Shown here one piece after another: positions 1 through 6,098 of a stretch of 7,691 nt of DNA; the stretch's first letter is position 1; each line of letters opens with the position of its first letter. The DNA is from Gammaproteobacteria bacterium (GTDB lineage Bacteria > Pseudomonadota > Gammaproteobacteria > GRL18), in NCBI GenBank assembly GCA_013139395.1, contig WTAX01000002.1:1-7691 (forward strand), in the 5' to 3' direction. The position numbers and the translations under genes are program-made. Below the pieces are notes generated by a model. The model made no database searches, was not told the origin of the DNA, and saw nothing but the letters and a program-made list of their open reading frames with translations.

Positions 1-4
1 CTTA

Positions 5-12
5 ACTACTTT
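5..12. repeat. Left flanking direct repeat (putative target-site duplication)
   Basis: The 8 bp ACTACTTT directly abut the left end of the palindromic element. The identical 8 bp occur at 162-169, directly abutting its right end. An exact direct repeat at both borders of an inverted-repeat element is the usual footprint of transposition. The border could shift by one base (a 13-bp terminal repeat with a 6-bp duplication), because T12 and A162 also pair. Confidence 0.7.
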
Positions 13-161
13 GTAACTATTCAGTATGTATTCCTAAATAACGCTTGATAAGCCCATGGTCACTTATTTTTCTAACTTTGAGAACTCGCTGCGCTCAAAC
101 AATCAAAGTCAGAAAAATAAGCAACCACAGGCTTTTTGTAAATAATACGCTGAATAGTTAC
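13..161. mobile_element. 149-bp MITE-like palindromic element
   Basis: The element starts with GTAACTATTCAG (13-24) and ends with its exact reverse complement (150-161). A second inner pair of arms, 50-81 and 103-134, is complementary at 27 of 32 positions. The centre (82-102) is a short, relatively GC-rich loop containing CTCGCTGCGCTC, and TTTGAG/CTCAAA at 77-82/94-99 can form an alternative small stem. No open reading frame of useful length is present, so it cannot move by itself and would need a transposase from elsewhere. The 8-bp direct repeats at 5-12 and 162-169 support insertion as a unit. A degraded single arm of the same family lies at 5942-5990. I do not recognise a named family. 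An alternative reading is a structured RNA or REP-like repeat. Confidence 0.75.
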
Positions 162-164
162 ACT
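136..164 (+). promoter_or_regulatory. Possible cysZ promoter at the element's right border
   Basis: TTGTAA (136-141) and TACACT (159-164) are separated by 17 bp, each matching the sigma70 consensus hexamers at four of six positions. The -35-like hexamer lies inside the palindromic element, and the -10-like hexamer spans its border and the flanking duplication. Transcription would begin about 30 bp before the cysZ start codon. In such AT-rich DNA, chance matches of this quality are common, so this is only a candidate. Confidence 0.3.
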
Positions 165-169
165 ACTTT
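162..169. repeat. Right flanking direct repeat (putative target-site duplication)
   Basis: ACTACTTT repeats exactly the 8 bp at 5-12 and immediately follows the right terminal inverted repeat of the palindromic element. Confidence 0.7.
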
Positions 170-203
170 TTTATATTTCTAAGTTTACTAACAAGGAATT
201 TTT

Positions 204-962
204 ATGGCTCAATGCAATAATCCAATTACAGGGATTTCTTATCTTTTTAAAGCATTACCCTTACTCACACAAAAAGGAATAAAAAGTTTCGTTATTATTC
301 CACTAATCATTAACATACTATTTTTCTCAATAGGTATTTATTTTGGGTTTGCTTATTTTGCTGAATACATGGATAAGATGCTTGATACATCAGGTCTCTG
401 GTCCTGGGTAGCAGCCATTGTTGATATGATTAAACCCTTACTCTATATATTATTTGGTTTAACTTTATTTGTTCTCGTGTTTTATACATTCTCTATACTT
501 GCCAATATTATTGCGTCACCCTTTAATAGTTTATTGGCTGAAGCAACAGAAAAGCATCTTACCGGTAAAACCCAGTCAAATTCAGATAGTATGAAACAAA
601 TTATGAAAGATATAATACCAATTATCCTGATGGAGATAAGAAAACTGATTTATATGATCCTATGGTCAATTCCCTTTCTCATTATGCTCTTTGTCATACC
701 CATCATAGGCCCTATTATCTGGTTTTTATTTACGGCATGGATGATGTCATTACAATATATGGACTATCCTATGGGAAACCATAAGCTGAAATTTGCTGAG
801 CAACGTGCCTTACAGCGCAAACAACGTTTATTTTCATTAGGCTTTGGCGGCGTAACGATGGGGGCTTCAATGATACCATTGATTAATTTTATTGTTATGC
901 CAACTGCCGTAATAGCGGCAACAATGATTTGGGTTGATCAATATTCTGAATCTAAAAACTAA
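204..962 (+). CDS. cysZ: CysZ-like sulfate permease (EI24/CysZ family inner-membrane protein)
   Basis: This is a 252-residue integral inner-membrane protein, close to the roughly 250 residues of enterobacterial CysZ, which imports sulfate for cysteine synthesis. Hydrophobic stretches lie near residues 25-50, 70-107, 145-180 and 212-242, the pattern of the family. The segment IIASPFNSLLAEATEKHLTG after the second hydrophobic block matches the conserved CysZ motif of the type A(S/A)PFN-LLAE. The ATG is preceded by AAGGAA (193-198) at good spacing, which fixes the start. It is alone on the plus strand here, with no cys biosynthesis gene in view, and ends 6 bp from the convergent truA stop. Its upstream region is occupied by the palindromic element, so its expression may depend on sequence brought in or disrupted by that insertion. 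Family assignment is strong; sulfate as substrate is inferred from the family. Confidence 0.88.
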   Translation: MAQCNNPITGISYLFKALPLLTQKGIKSFVIIPLIINILFFSIGIYFGFAYFAEYMDKMLDTSGLWSWVAAIVDMIKPLLYILFGLTLFVLVFYTFSILANIIASPFNSLLAEATEKHLTGKTQSNSDSMKQIMKDIIPIILMEIRKLIYMILWSIPFLIMLFVIPIIGPIIWFLFTAWMMSLQYMDYPMGNHKLKFAEQRALQRKQRLFSLGFGGVTMGASMIPLINFIVMPTAVIAATMIWVDQYSESKN

Positions 963-968
963 TATTTA

Positions 969-1754
969 TTAAATGATTGTTTTAGAGTTAATCTGCGGCA
1001 AATTAAATTTTTCGTCATAGCTAACGTTAGTTAGATATAAACCGCCAGAAGGTGCCGTTTTACCTCCTTTTGTTCTATCCCTGGCTTCTAATACATCAAG
1101 AGCCCACTCAGGTTCGGCTTCACCTGAGCCTATAGCCATCAACACCCCTGCAATATTTCTAACCATATGATGTAAAAATGAATTGGCTTGAATATCTATA
1201 TAAAAATATTCACCATGTTGAGAAACATTGAGAAAATACACTGTCTTAACCGAACTTTTAGCCTGACACTTTACCGTACGATAGGAATTAAAATCATGCT
1301 CACCAACCAGATATTTTGCTGCTTCCTGCATCCGGGATAAATTTAATGATCTTGGATCCCATGATACATAATGGTTTAAAAATGTGGGTCTGATGCTTCT
1401 GGAAAGAATAACATAACGATACTGGCGACGCTGGGCAGAAAATCGAGCATGAAAATTATTATCAACAGAATGCGCCCAAAGTACACTAATAGTCTGATCT
1501 GTTAAATAACGATTAGCACCTAATACCCATGAACGCATGCTTCTTTCAGCATTGGTCTCAAAGTGAATGACTTGTTCAGTCGCATGGACACCAGTATCAG
1601 TTCTTCCTGCTACCTGACATTTTGAGATAGTTTCATTGGCGATTTTACTCAACGCTATTTCAAGTTTTTCCTGTACCGTTGGCATATTACCATCCTGTAT
1701 TTGCCAACCAGAAAAAGCAAAACCATCATATTCAATGCCCAACGCAATACGCAT
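969..1754 (-). CDS. truA: tRNA pseudouridine(38-40) synthase TruA
   Basis: TruA converts uridines 38-40 in the anticodon arm of many tRNAs to pseudouridine. The 261-residue product starts MRIALGIEYDG, the standard N-terminus. It carries the catalytic motif AGRTDTGVHA with the nucleophilic aspartate at residue 53, the RQYRYVI segment near residues 110-116, GEHDFNSYR at 151-159 and FLHHMVRNI at 193-201. All are TruA hallmarks, and the length is close to the usual 260-270. The frame can be extended to 1805, but that start would be TTG and the added 17 residues are encoded by a 12-bp tandem repeat. The internal ATG at 1752-1754 has an AGGG nine bases upstream and fits the family alignment, so I use it. 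It is the last gene of the probable fimV – ecfT-like – truA unit. The trpF gene often found downstream is replaced here by convergent cysZ. Confidence 0.96.
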   Translation of the reverse strand: MRIALGIEYDGFAFSGWQIQDGNMPTVQEKLEIALSKIANETISKCQVAGRTDTGVHATEQVIHFETNAERSMRSWVLGANRYLTDQTISVLWAHSVDNNFHARFSAQRRQYRYVILSRSIRPTFLNHYVSWDPRSLNLSRMQEAAKYLVGEHDFNSYRTVKCQAKSSVKTVYFLNVSQHGEYFYIDIQANSFLHHMVRNIAGVLMAIGSGEAEPEWALDVLEARDRTKGGKTAPSGGLYLTNVSYDEKFNLPQINSKTII

Positions 1755-1768
1755 AGATAAAAACCCTA

Positions 1769-1804
1769 GTGATAAAAACAGTGATAAAAACAGTGATAAA
1801 AACA
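1769..1804. repeat. Three exact tandem copies of a 12-bp repeat
   Basis: GTGATAAAAACA occurs three times in a row at 1769-1780, 1781-1792 and 1793-1804. A partial related copy (GATAAAAAC) lies at 1755-1763. The array fills most of the 51-bp spacer between the ecfT-like stop and the truA ATG. Read on the minus strand it would encode repeats of FLSL if an upstream TTG were used, but the family start lies beyond the array, so it is best regarded as untranslated spacer. Gain or loss of copies would change the distance between the two genes. Confidence 0.9.
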
Positions 1805-1805
1805 A

Positions 1806-2516
1806 TTATAAAGAGATATAAAGTGACAAGCACAATACTATAGGAAGTAAGTATTGTTTAGCCGCTGGTGCTTCTAAACAATTAACAGTATATGATTTAC
1901 CAGCAGTATTGTCTGCTTCATCAAGAATTTTGTGCAGAATTATACCAGAGTGTTCAACAAGATGAAAAAGTGATTTTTTTTTCTGCTCAAAAAAATTAAT
2001 AAATGAATATTGAGAATTTGACACCGCATTAAATGCTTTTTTTTGTTGATATGCAGATAAACGTGCAGATAATTCGTCAATGTATTCTAGTGTTAAAACA
2101 GCTCTAAGTGAAATTCTTTCGACATTGATGTGAAATAATTGTAATGGTGAAAACAACCACAATAATGCTGATAAAATGTCTTCTTTGGGTGTCATTTTGA
2201 TAAAAAGATTAACTGAAAACAGAATAATAACAAGCACAGAAATACGAAAAAAACCTGGTACAAAACGCTCATTGAGTATATTAAATAAGGAGGGTGAAGA
2301 TTGAAGTTCAGGTGAATAATAATAATAAATGATTAAAATTGATAAAAAAAACCATTTTAATCTGAAAAGCATTTTTATGGCAGAAGTCCATAAATTTAAA
2401 TTTAATATATAAAAAGGAAGTAGTAATATTACTGTTAAAAAAAGAGTAAACCAGCCGCCCTGCGTGATAAAAATTGTAACAATGATAAGGCTGACAATCT
2501 TTATTGCAGGGTGCAT
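1806..2516 (-). CDS. EcfT/CbiQ-like transmembrane protein, orphan
   Basis: This 236-residue membrane protein has hydrophobic segments near residues 4-19, 21-40, 54-67, 88-107 and 218-236. The stretch TPKEDILSALLWLFSPLQL followed by NVERISLRAVLTLEYIDEL resembles the conserved core of EcfT/CbiQ, the transmembrane coupling subunit of energy-coupling-factor vitamin and metal transporters. It is somewhat shorter than typical EcfT, and I do not find the Ala-Arg-Gly type coupling motifs that normally contact the ATPases: the matching places read AYQQKKAF and ILDEADNTAG. No ECF ATPase or substrate-binding subunit gene lies in the window. It starts 17 bp after fimV with only a weak ribosome site, suggesting co-expression or translational coupling. 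Membership is a sequence-pattern judgement and transport function is not established; it may have another membrane role linked to its neighbours. Confidence 0.6.
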   Translation of the reverse strand: MHPAIKIVSLIIVTIFITQGGWFTLFLTVILLLPFYILNLNLWTSAIKMLFRLKWFFLSILIIYYYYSPELQSSPSLFNILNERFVPGFFRISVLVIILFSVNLFIKMTPKEDILSALLWLFSPLQLFHINVERISLRAVLTLEYIDELSARLSAYQQKKAFNAVSNSQYSFINFFEQKKKSLFHLVEHSGIILHKILDEADNTAGKSYTVNCLEAPAAKQYLLPIVLCLSLYISL

Positions 2517-2533
2517 GGCTTAATTCAGAACTA

Positions 2534-5500
2534 TTATGACGTTGTTTGTTCCAGTAATGATTGGGCTTGAGATTTTTGCTCATCATCACCCTCATCAATG
2601 ACTTCGTTTAGGATACTGCTCGCAGATTCCATATCTCCCATATCAATATATGCTTTGGCAAGATCAAGTTTGGTGCCTACTGCATCAAGTTCAGGGAAAT
2701 CATCTTCTAAATCATCAAAATCAACCTCACTATCAAATAAATCCAGATCATCTTCTTCAGAAGCAGCTAAGGAAGCATCAGAATCAGTTGCATCAAGAGT
2801 AACATCATCGTCATCAAGTTCAAGACTGTCATCAAGTTCAAGACTGTCATCTAATTCAAGGCTAATTTCTGAATCATCACTATTATCTAGTTCAAGACTT
2901 TCCTCAAGTTCAAGACTGATTTCTGAATCATCACTATCGTCCAGTTCAAAACTGTCATCTAATTTAAGACTAATTTCTGAATCGTCACTATCGTCTAGTT
3001 CAAGGCTTGTATCAATATCATCGATATCATCTAACTCAAGGCTATCAAGTTCAAGCTCCTGGCTAGCTTCTAAGTCAAGACTATCATCAACTTCAGAAGT
3101 AGATTCAAGGTCAGAAATATCATTATCGACATCAAGTGTTGCTTCTTCTAAATCAAGCGTTTCACTCTCATCTTCAGTGTCAAGTTCTTCTAATGATAAA
3201 TCAAAATCATCTTCCGCATCATTTAAACTTTTGCTATCAGTGCTGTCATCTAAATCATCAAGTGATAATTCAGATGTCTCATCAATAGGTTCGAGTTCTA
3301 AAGACCCTTCAGCAGTATCAAACGAATCATCTAATGTTAAGCTAAGATCATCATCAGTTAAGTTGTCATCACCTAAGATTGAATCTTCATTTAAATTAAG
3401 TTCTTCACTATCAAGAGAAAGATCACCTGATAAATCATCCAATGAAAGCTCAGATTCAGCTGTATCTTCGACTGCACTATCATCATCAATAGAAAAGTCT
3501 TTATCTATAGAAATATCTTCTTCAAACGAATCGGGCATATCAATATTAAGATCCAGCTTATCGGCCCATGATTTTGCTTTTGTCCATTCAGAGGTAAGTT
3601 CATAATCATCATTTGATTTCTGTAATAAACCTTTTACGACATCAGCTTGAATTGCAAAAGAATCTTTAAGGTTATCACCATGATAGACCTCAAGAAGTTT
3701 CATTTGATAATCTAGTCGTTCAGGTTCATTTTTAATGGCACCCTGTAATAATTCTTCGGCTTGTTGATAACGACCATAAACCATAAATACATCAGCTTCA
3801 GAAATTGGATCAGCTTCGGTATCATCGGGTTGTAAAGATTCCATATCATCAGCAGAAAAATCACTTAGAAAAGAGGTTTCATTATCAGACGCCAAAACAT
3901 CTTTACTGGATTCGACCAGTTCAGAATCTTCTATTCCAAAATCACTTTCATCATCTGTAAGTTGTGAATCAAGAATACTTTCTTCAAATTCATTTTCTTT
4001 TTTTCCACGTCCACGAAGCCCAAGCCATGCAAATATAAGCACTAAAAGACCACCACCGGCAGCGGTATAAGGCAACATATCTTCACTTAATAGAACATCT
4101 ATTACGTTTTCCTGAGGTACAGGCTTTGGTGCTTGTTTAATAACAGGCTTTGGCTTGGGTTTAGGCTTAACTTCTGCCTTAACAGCAGGTTTTACCTCGG
4201 GTTGAACAACAGGCTTGCTCTCAGTTACTTCAGTTGTTGCTATAATTTCCGCGATAGCTACAGGTTCAGTTACAGGCATGTCAACATTAGCCATTTCATC
4301 CTTAGTTAATTCAACTGAGGGGTCTATGTGTTTAGAAAGAAGGGATTTGGTTATAGCATAAACATCTTCTTCTGATTCAGACTTGAGTAAATCATCTGTA
4401 GTTTGAACTTCTTTGCTAACTTCATCCGTAGTAATTGGCTCATCTGAACTTTCTATTTCTTGCTGTCTTTGTAAAGCCGCCAGACTTTCATCTTTAAGTT
4501 CAACTAAAGACGTTTTTGTTTTAAGAAGCTCTTCCAGTTCTTTAATACGAGTTCTTAACTCCTGGTTTTGAACTTCTTTGGATTCAAGATCTTCAGTTGT
4601 CAGTGCCAGTTTATCTTTTAGCTGCCTGGCTTGAGATGCTAAATCACCTTCGGATCCCGCACTATCAGCATCACCGGATGTAACTAGTTTTAATTGACCA
4701 TCCGTTGCTTTGCTTTCAGGAGTACGGACACTACGATCGACGATATTAGCATCGGCTTTTTGTTTTCTAGTGTTTTTCCAGTTTTGATATTGATCTTTAA
4801 CCTGGCGATTAGCCATTGAACGACTAAGTTTGTTTAAACTTTCTCTATCTTTGATACGTAAAACGTATCCTGCTTTAAGATTATTGATATTGTTATCAAT
4901 AAAAGCGCTTGGGTTATCACGTAATAGAGCCATCATCATTTGATCAACAGAGACATTTGCGGGTGCCATTTGTTTGGCTATTGCCCACAATGTATCATTT
5001 CTTTTGGTTGGTCCGTATGACAATTCACCATTACTACTACCCGGTGTCAGTACATAACTGGACTTACTTTTTACTGCTGGCTTCTTAACTGATTTGGTTT
5101 GTGAGCGTTTTACCTGAGTTGAGCGTGAAGTTGAAACAGTCGTTACAGCACGTGCTTGCTTTTTTATGAATTCTGGAGGATCAAGCAGCATAGTATACTC
5201 TCTAAGAAGTCGACCTGAACCCCAGGCTGCTTCAATTAGAAAGTTTGCAAATGGTTCTCTAAACGGCTTTCTTGTGCTGATAGAAACATAACTTTTACCG
5301 CCTCGCTGTAAAATCTTAAAGCTAAACTTGGAGAGGTATTCACTACGCTCAATATTTGCACGTGAGTAAATTCTCTTAGGAGCCAATCCAACTCGTAATG
5401 TATCAAGATCTTTTTTTGTTACTGAGTAGAGTGCTATTTCTGCATTCAGGGGTTGATTCAATGTTGAATTGACCTGTATATCCCCCATACCCAAAGCCCA

Positions 5501-5557
5501 GCTGGCCATAGGTGACATTAAGAACGATACGCTACATGCAAGGATTGTTTTACGCAC
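2534..5557 (-). CDS. fimV: FimV, polar peptidoglycan-binding hub protein (full length)
   Basis: FimV is an inner-membrane protein that in Pseudomonas organises the cell pole and supports type IV pilus assembly and twitching. The 1007-residue product has the whole family layout: signal peptide (1-22, ending SWA-LG), FimV core (about 23-130, with LNQPLNAEI and YTMLLDPPEF), a LysM-like domain (about 183-236, KRNDTLWAIAKQM to YVLRI), a coiled coil (305-368), a proline/lysine-rich linker (about 447-482), one transmembrane helix (about 495-515), a very acidic cytoplasmic region with a TPR-like helical part near 585-640, and the C-terminal FimV motif (about 963-1002, KLDLAKAYIDMGDMESASSILNEV). The start is GTG, supported by AGGGAG seven bases upstream and by alignment with the paralogue's N-terminus. 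It is the first gene of a probable unit with the ecfT-like gene and truA. Confidence 0.95.
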   Translation of the reverse strand: MRKTILACSVSFLMSPMASWALGMGDIQVNSTLNQPLNAEIALYSVTKKDLDTLRVGLAPKRIYSRANIERSEYLSKFSFKILQRGGKSYVSISTRKPFREPFANFLIEAAWGSGRLLREYTMLLDPPEFIKKQARAVTTVSTSRSTQVKRSQTKSVKKPAVKSKSSYVLTPGSSNGELSYGPTKRNDTLWAIAKQMAPANVSVDQMMMALLRDNPSAFIDNNINNLKAGYVLRIKDRESLNKLSRSMANRQVKDQYQNWKNTRKQKADANIVDRSVRTPESKATDGQLKLVTSGDADSAGSEGDLASQARQLKDKLALTTEDLESKEVQNQELRTRIKELEELLKTKTSLVELKDESLAALQRQQEIESSDEPITTDEVSKEVQTTDDLLKSESEEDVYAITKSLLSKHIDPSVELTKDEMANVDMPVTEPVAIAEIIATTEVTESKPVVQPEVKPAVKAEVKPKPKPKPVIKQAPKPVPQENVIDVLLSEDMLPYTAAGGGLLVLIFAWLGLRGRGKKENEFEESILDSQLTDDESDFGIEDSELVESSKDVLASDNETSFLSDFSADDMESLQPDDTEADPISEADVFMVYGRYQQAEELLQGAIKNEPERLDYQMKLLEVYHGDNLKDSFAIQADVVKGLLQKSNDDYELTSEWTKAKSWADKLDLNIDMPDSFEEDISIDKDFSIDDDSAVEDTAESELSLDDLSGDLSLDSEELNLNEDSILGDDNLTDDDLSLTLDDSFDTAEGSLELEPIDETSELSLDDLDDSTDSKSLNDAEDDFDLSLEELDTEDESETLDLEEATLDVDNDISDLESTSEVDDSLDLEASQELELDSLELDDIDDIDTSLELDDSDDSEISLKLDDSFELDDSDDSEISLELEESLELDNSDDSEISLELDDSLELDDSLELDDDDVTLDATDSDASLAASEEDDLDLFDSEVDFDDLEDDFPELDAVGTKLDLAKAYIDMGDMESASSILNEVIDEGDDEQKSQAQSLLEQTTS
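2815..3003. repeat. 54-bp / 18-bp tandem repeats inside fimV
   Basis: Within the acidic part of fimV, the TTCTGAATC landmark recurs at 2867, 2921 and 2975, an exact 54-bp period giving three units of 18 residues (core ELDDSDDSEISLEL). At the left end (about 2815-2855) the DNA repeats as shorter 18-bp blocks encoding ELDDSL. Both periods are multiples of three, so copy-number changes keep the frame. The units differ by a few substitutions, so the array is not brand new. Confidence 0.85.
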
Positions 5558-5564
5558 TTGCTGG

Positions 5565-5570
5565 CTCCCT
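5565..5570 (-). promoter_or_regulatory. Shine-Dalgarno site selecting the fimV GTG start
   Basis: On the minus strand AGGGAG lies seven bases before GTG (5555-5557). It fixes a GTG start for fimV, and the following residues MRK match the ATG-started paralogue. Confidence 0.8.
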
Positions 5571-5596
5571 TATTTAATTTAGATATAATTTTATTT

Positions 5597-5624
5597 ACTA
5601 TATAATGCCATAAAATTAGTACAA
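5597..5624 (-). promoter_or_regulatory. Candidate proximal fimV promoter
   Basis: On the minus strand TTGTAC (5619-5624) and TATAGT (5597-5602) are 16 bp apart. The -10-like hexamer matches consensus at five of six positions; the -35-like one matches poorly. This would give a leader of about 30-35 nt before the GTG start. It competes with the distal candidate associated with the 21-bp box at 5815-5835. Confidence 0.4.
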
Positions 5625-5814
5625 ATTTGAAAAATAAGCAATTGATATGCTTAATTAGTCTCAAAATAACTCACTTTTGTAGTCAATAGTGCTTTCAGGT
5701 AACATTTACAAAGTCTAAAAACCGAGTAAGTACTCATTTAAAATATATAATAGCATTATTTTCTCAGAAAAACTTAGCTTATTTCTCTTTATTATTAGTA
5801 TGTTAAATTAAGAT

Positions 5815-5835
5815 ATTCAAGAAAAACATTAACTG
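5815..5835 (-). repeat. 21-bp box shared by both fimV upstream regions (fimV copy)
   Basis: These 21 bases are identical to 7496-7516. Read on the minus strand the box begins CAGTTAATG and ends with TTGAAT, a plausible -35 hexamer. Here the position 17 bp downstream reads TAATAA (5792-5797), a poor -10 hexamer. If used, the fimV leader would be about 230 nt. The match is either a relic of the duplication that made the two fimV genes or a retained regulatory site. Confidence 0.6.
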
Positions 5836-5941
5836 AGCAGATAATTTATTAAAAAATGTAGATTGAATCACACTTCTTTACAATTTTGCTTGCTATTGAG
5901 GCCAAAAATTCAATAAAAGATAAACAAACATGGAATATTTT

Positions 5942-5990
5942 GTAACTATTCATCCTATTAGTTACAAAGCCTGTGGTTACATATTTTTAT
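5942..5990. mobile_element. Solo, decayed arm of the palindromic element
   Basis: Read left to right, this segment matches the reverse complement of the right arm of the element at 13-161, starting from its tip. It begins GTAACTATTCA and matches at 21 of the first 24 bases; after a 2-base deletion it shares AAAGCCTGTGGTT exactly, then a weaker TATTTTT stretch. No second arm and no flanking duplication can be found, so this is half of an old copy. The tip also forms a small palindrome of its own (GTAACTA / TAGTTAC, 5942-5965). Confidence 0.65.
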
Positions 5991-6003
5991 ATTTTATTTA
6001 ACT

Positions 6004-6034
6004 AAAAAAAACCACCAATCAAATGTTGGTGGTT
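6004..6034 (-). terminator. Rho-independent terminator of the fimV paralogue
   Basis: On the minus strand AACCACCAA (6026-6034) pairs perfectly with TTGGTGGTT (6010-6018) around a 7-base loop, and the stem runs directly into a tract of eight T residues (6004-6011). It lies 64 bp after the paralogue's TAG stop. Its position means transcripts of the paralogue should end before fimV, making the two fimV genes separate transcription units. Confidence 0.92.
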
Positions 6035-6098
6035 AAGTCTCACATTTTTTAATCTGCAGTATTGCAATTTTTCTATAAAATATTGAACATGAAAATAA

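Larger units (their letters stand above)
5558..6098. other. 541-bp non-coding region between the two fimV genes
   Basis: This strongly AT-rich stretch holds no credible gene on either strand. From right to left in the direction of transcription it contains the 3' untranslated end and intrinsic terminator of the fimV paralogue, a decayed single arm of the palindromic element, the 21-bp box shared with the paralogue's promoter region, a second candidate promoter close to fimV, and fimV's ribosome site. The remainder shows nothing I can identify. Confidence 0.7.

Noticed and set aside
1755..1805. Treating the FLSL-repeat extension of TruA as a signal peptide or membrane anchor
   Set aside because: TruA acts on tRNA in the cytoplasm; the extension needs a TTG start and is encoded by simple tandem repeats, whereas the internal ATG fits the family and has a ribosome site.
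1636..1821. A 61-codon plus-strand frame ending in SDKN repeats
   Set aside because: It is antisense to the TruA N-terminus and its tail is the 12-bp repeat read on the other strand.
2308..2598. A 96-codon minus-strand frame overlapping the fimV end and the start of the ecfT-like gene
   Set aside because: It lies out of frame across two well-supported genes and its composition (many Asn, His, Phe) is that of shifted AT-rich code.
2598..3605. A 335-codon plus-strand open frame, extremely serine-rich
   Set aside because: It is the antisense shadow of fimV's acidic domain: Asp/Glu/Leu/Ser codons read backwards give Ser-rich sequence without stops. There is no ribosome site and no family resemblance.
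5636..5652. Small hairpin AAGCA / TGCTT upstream of fimV, followed on the minus strand by a T-rich run
   Set aside because: A 5-bp stem without a proper T tract, located within the likely promoter region, is too weak to call a terminator.
5930..6001. Small plus-strand frame starting MEYFVTIHP, about 23 codons
   Set aside because: No ribosome site, and it is made of the solo palindromic arm and AT-rich filler; a chance frame.
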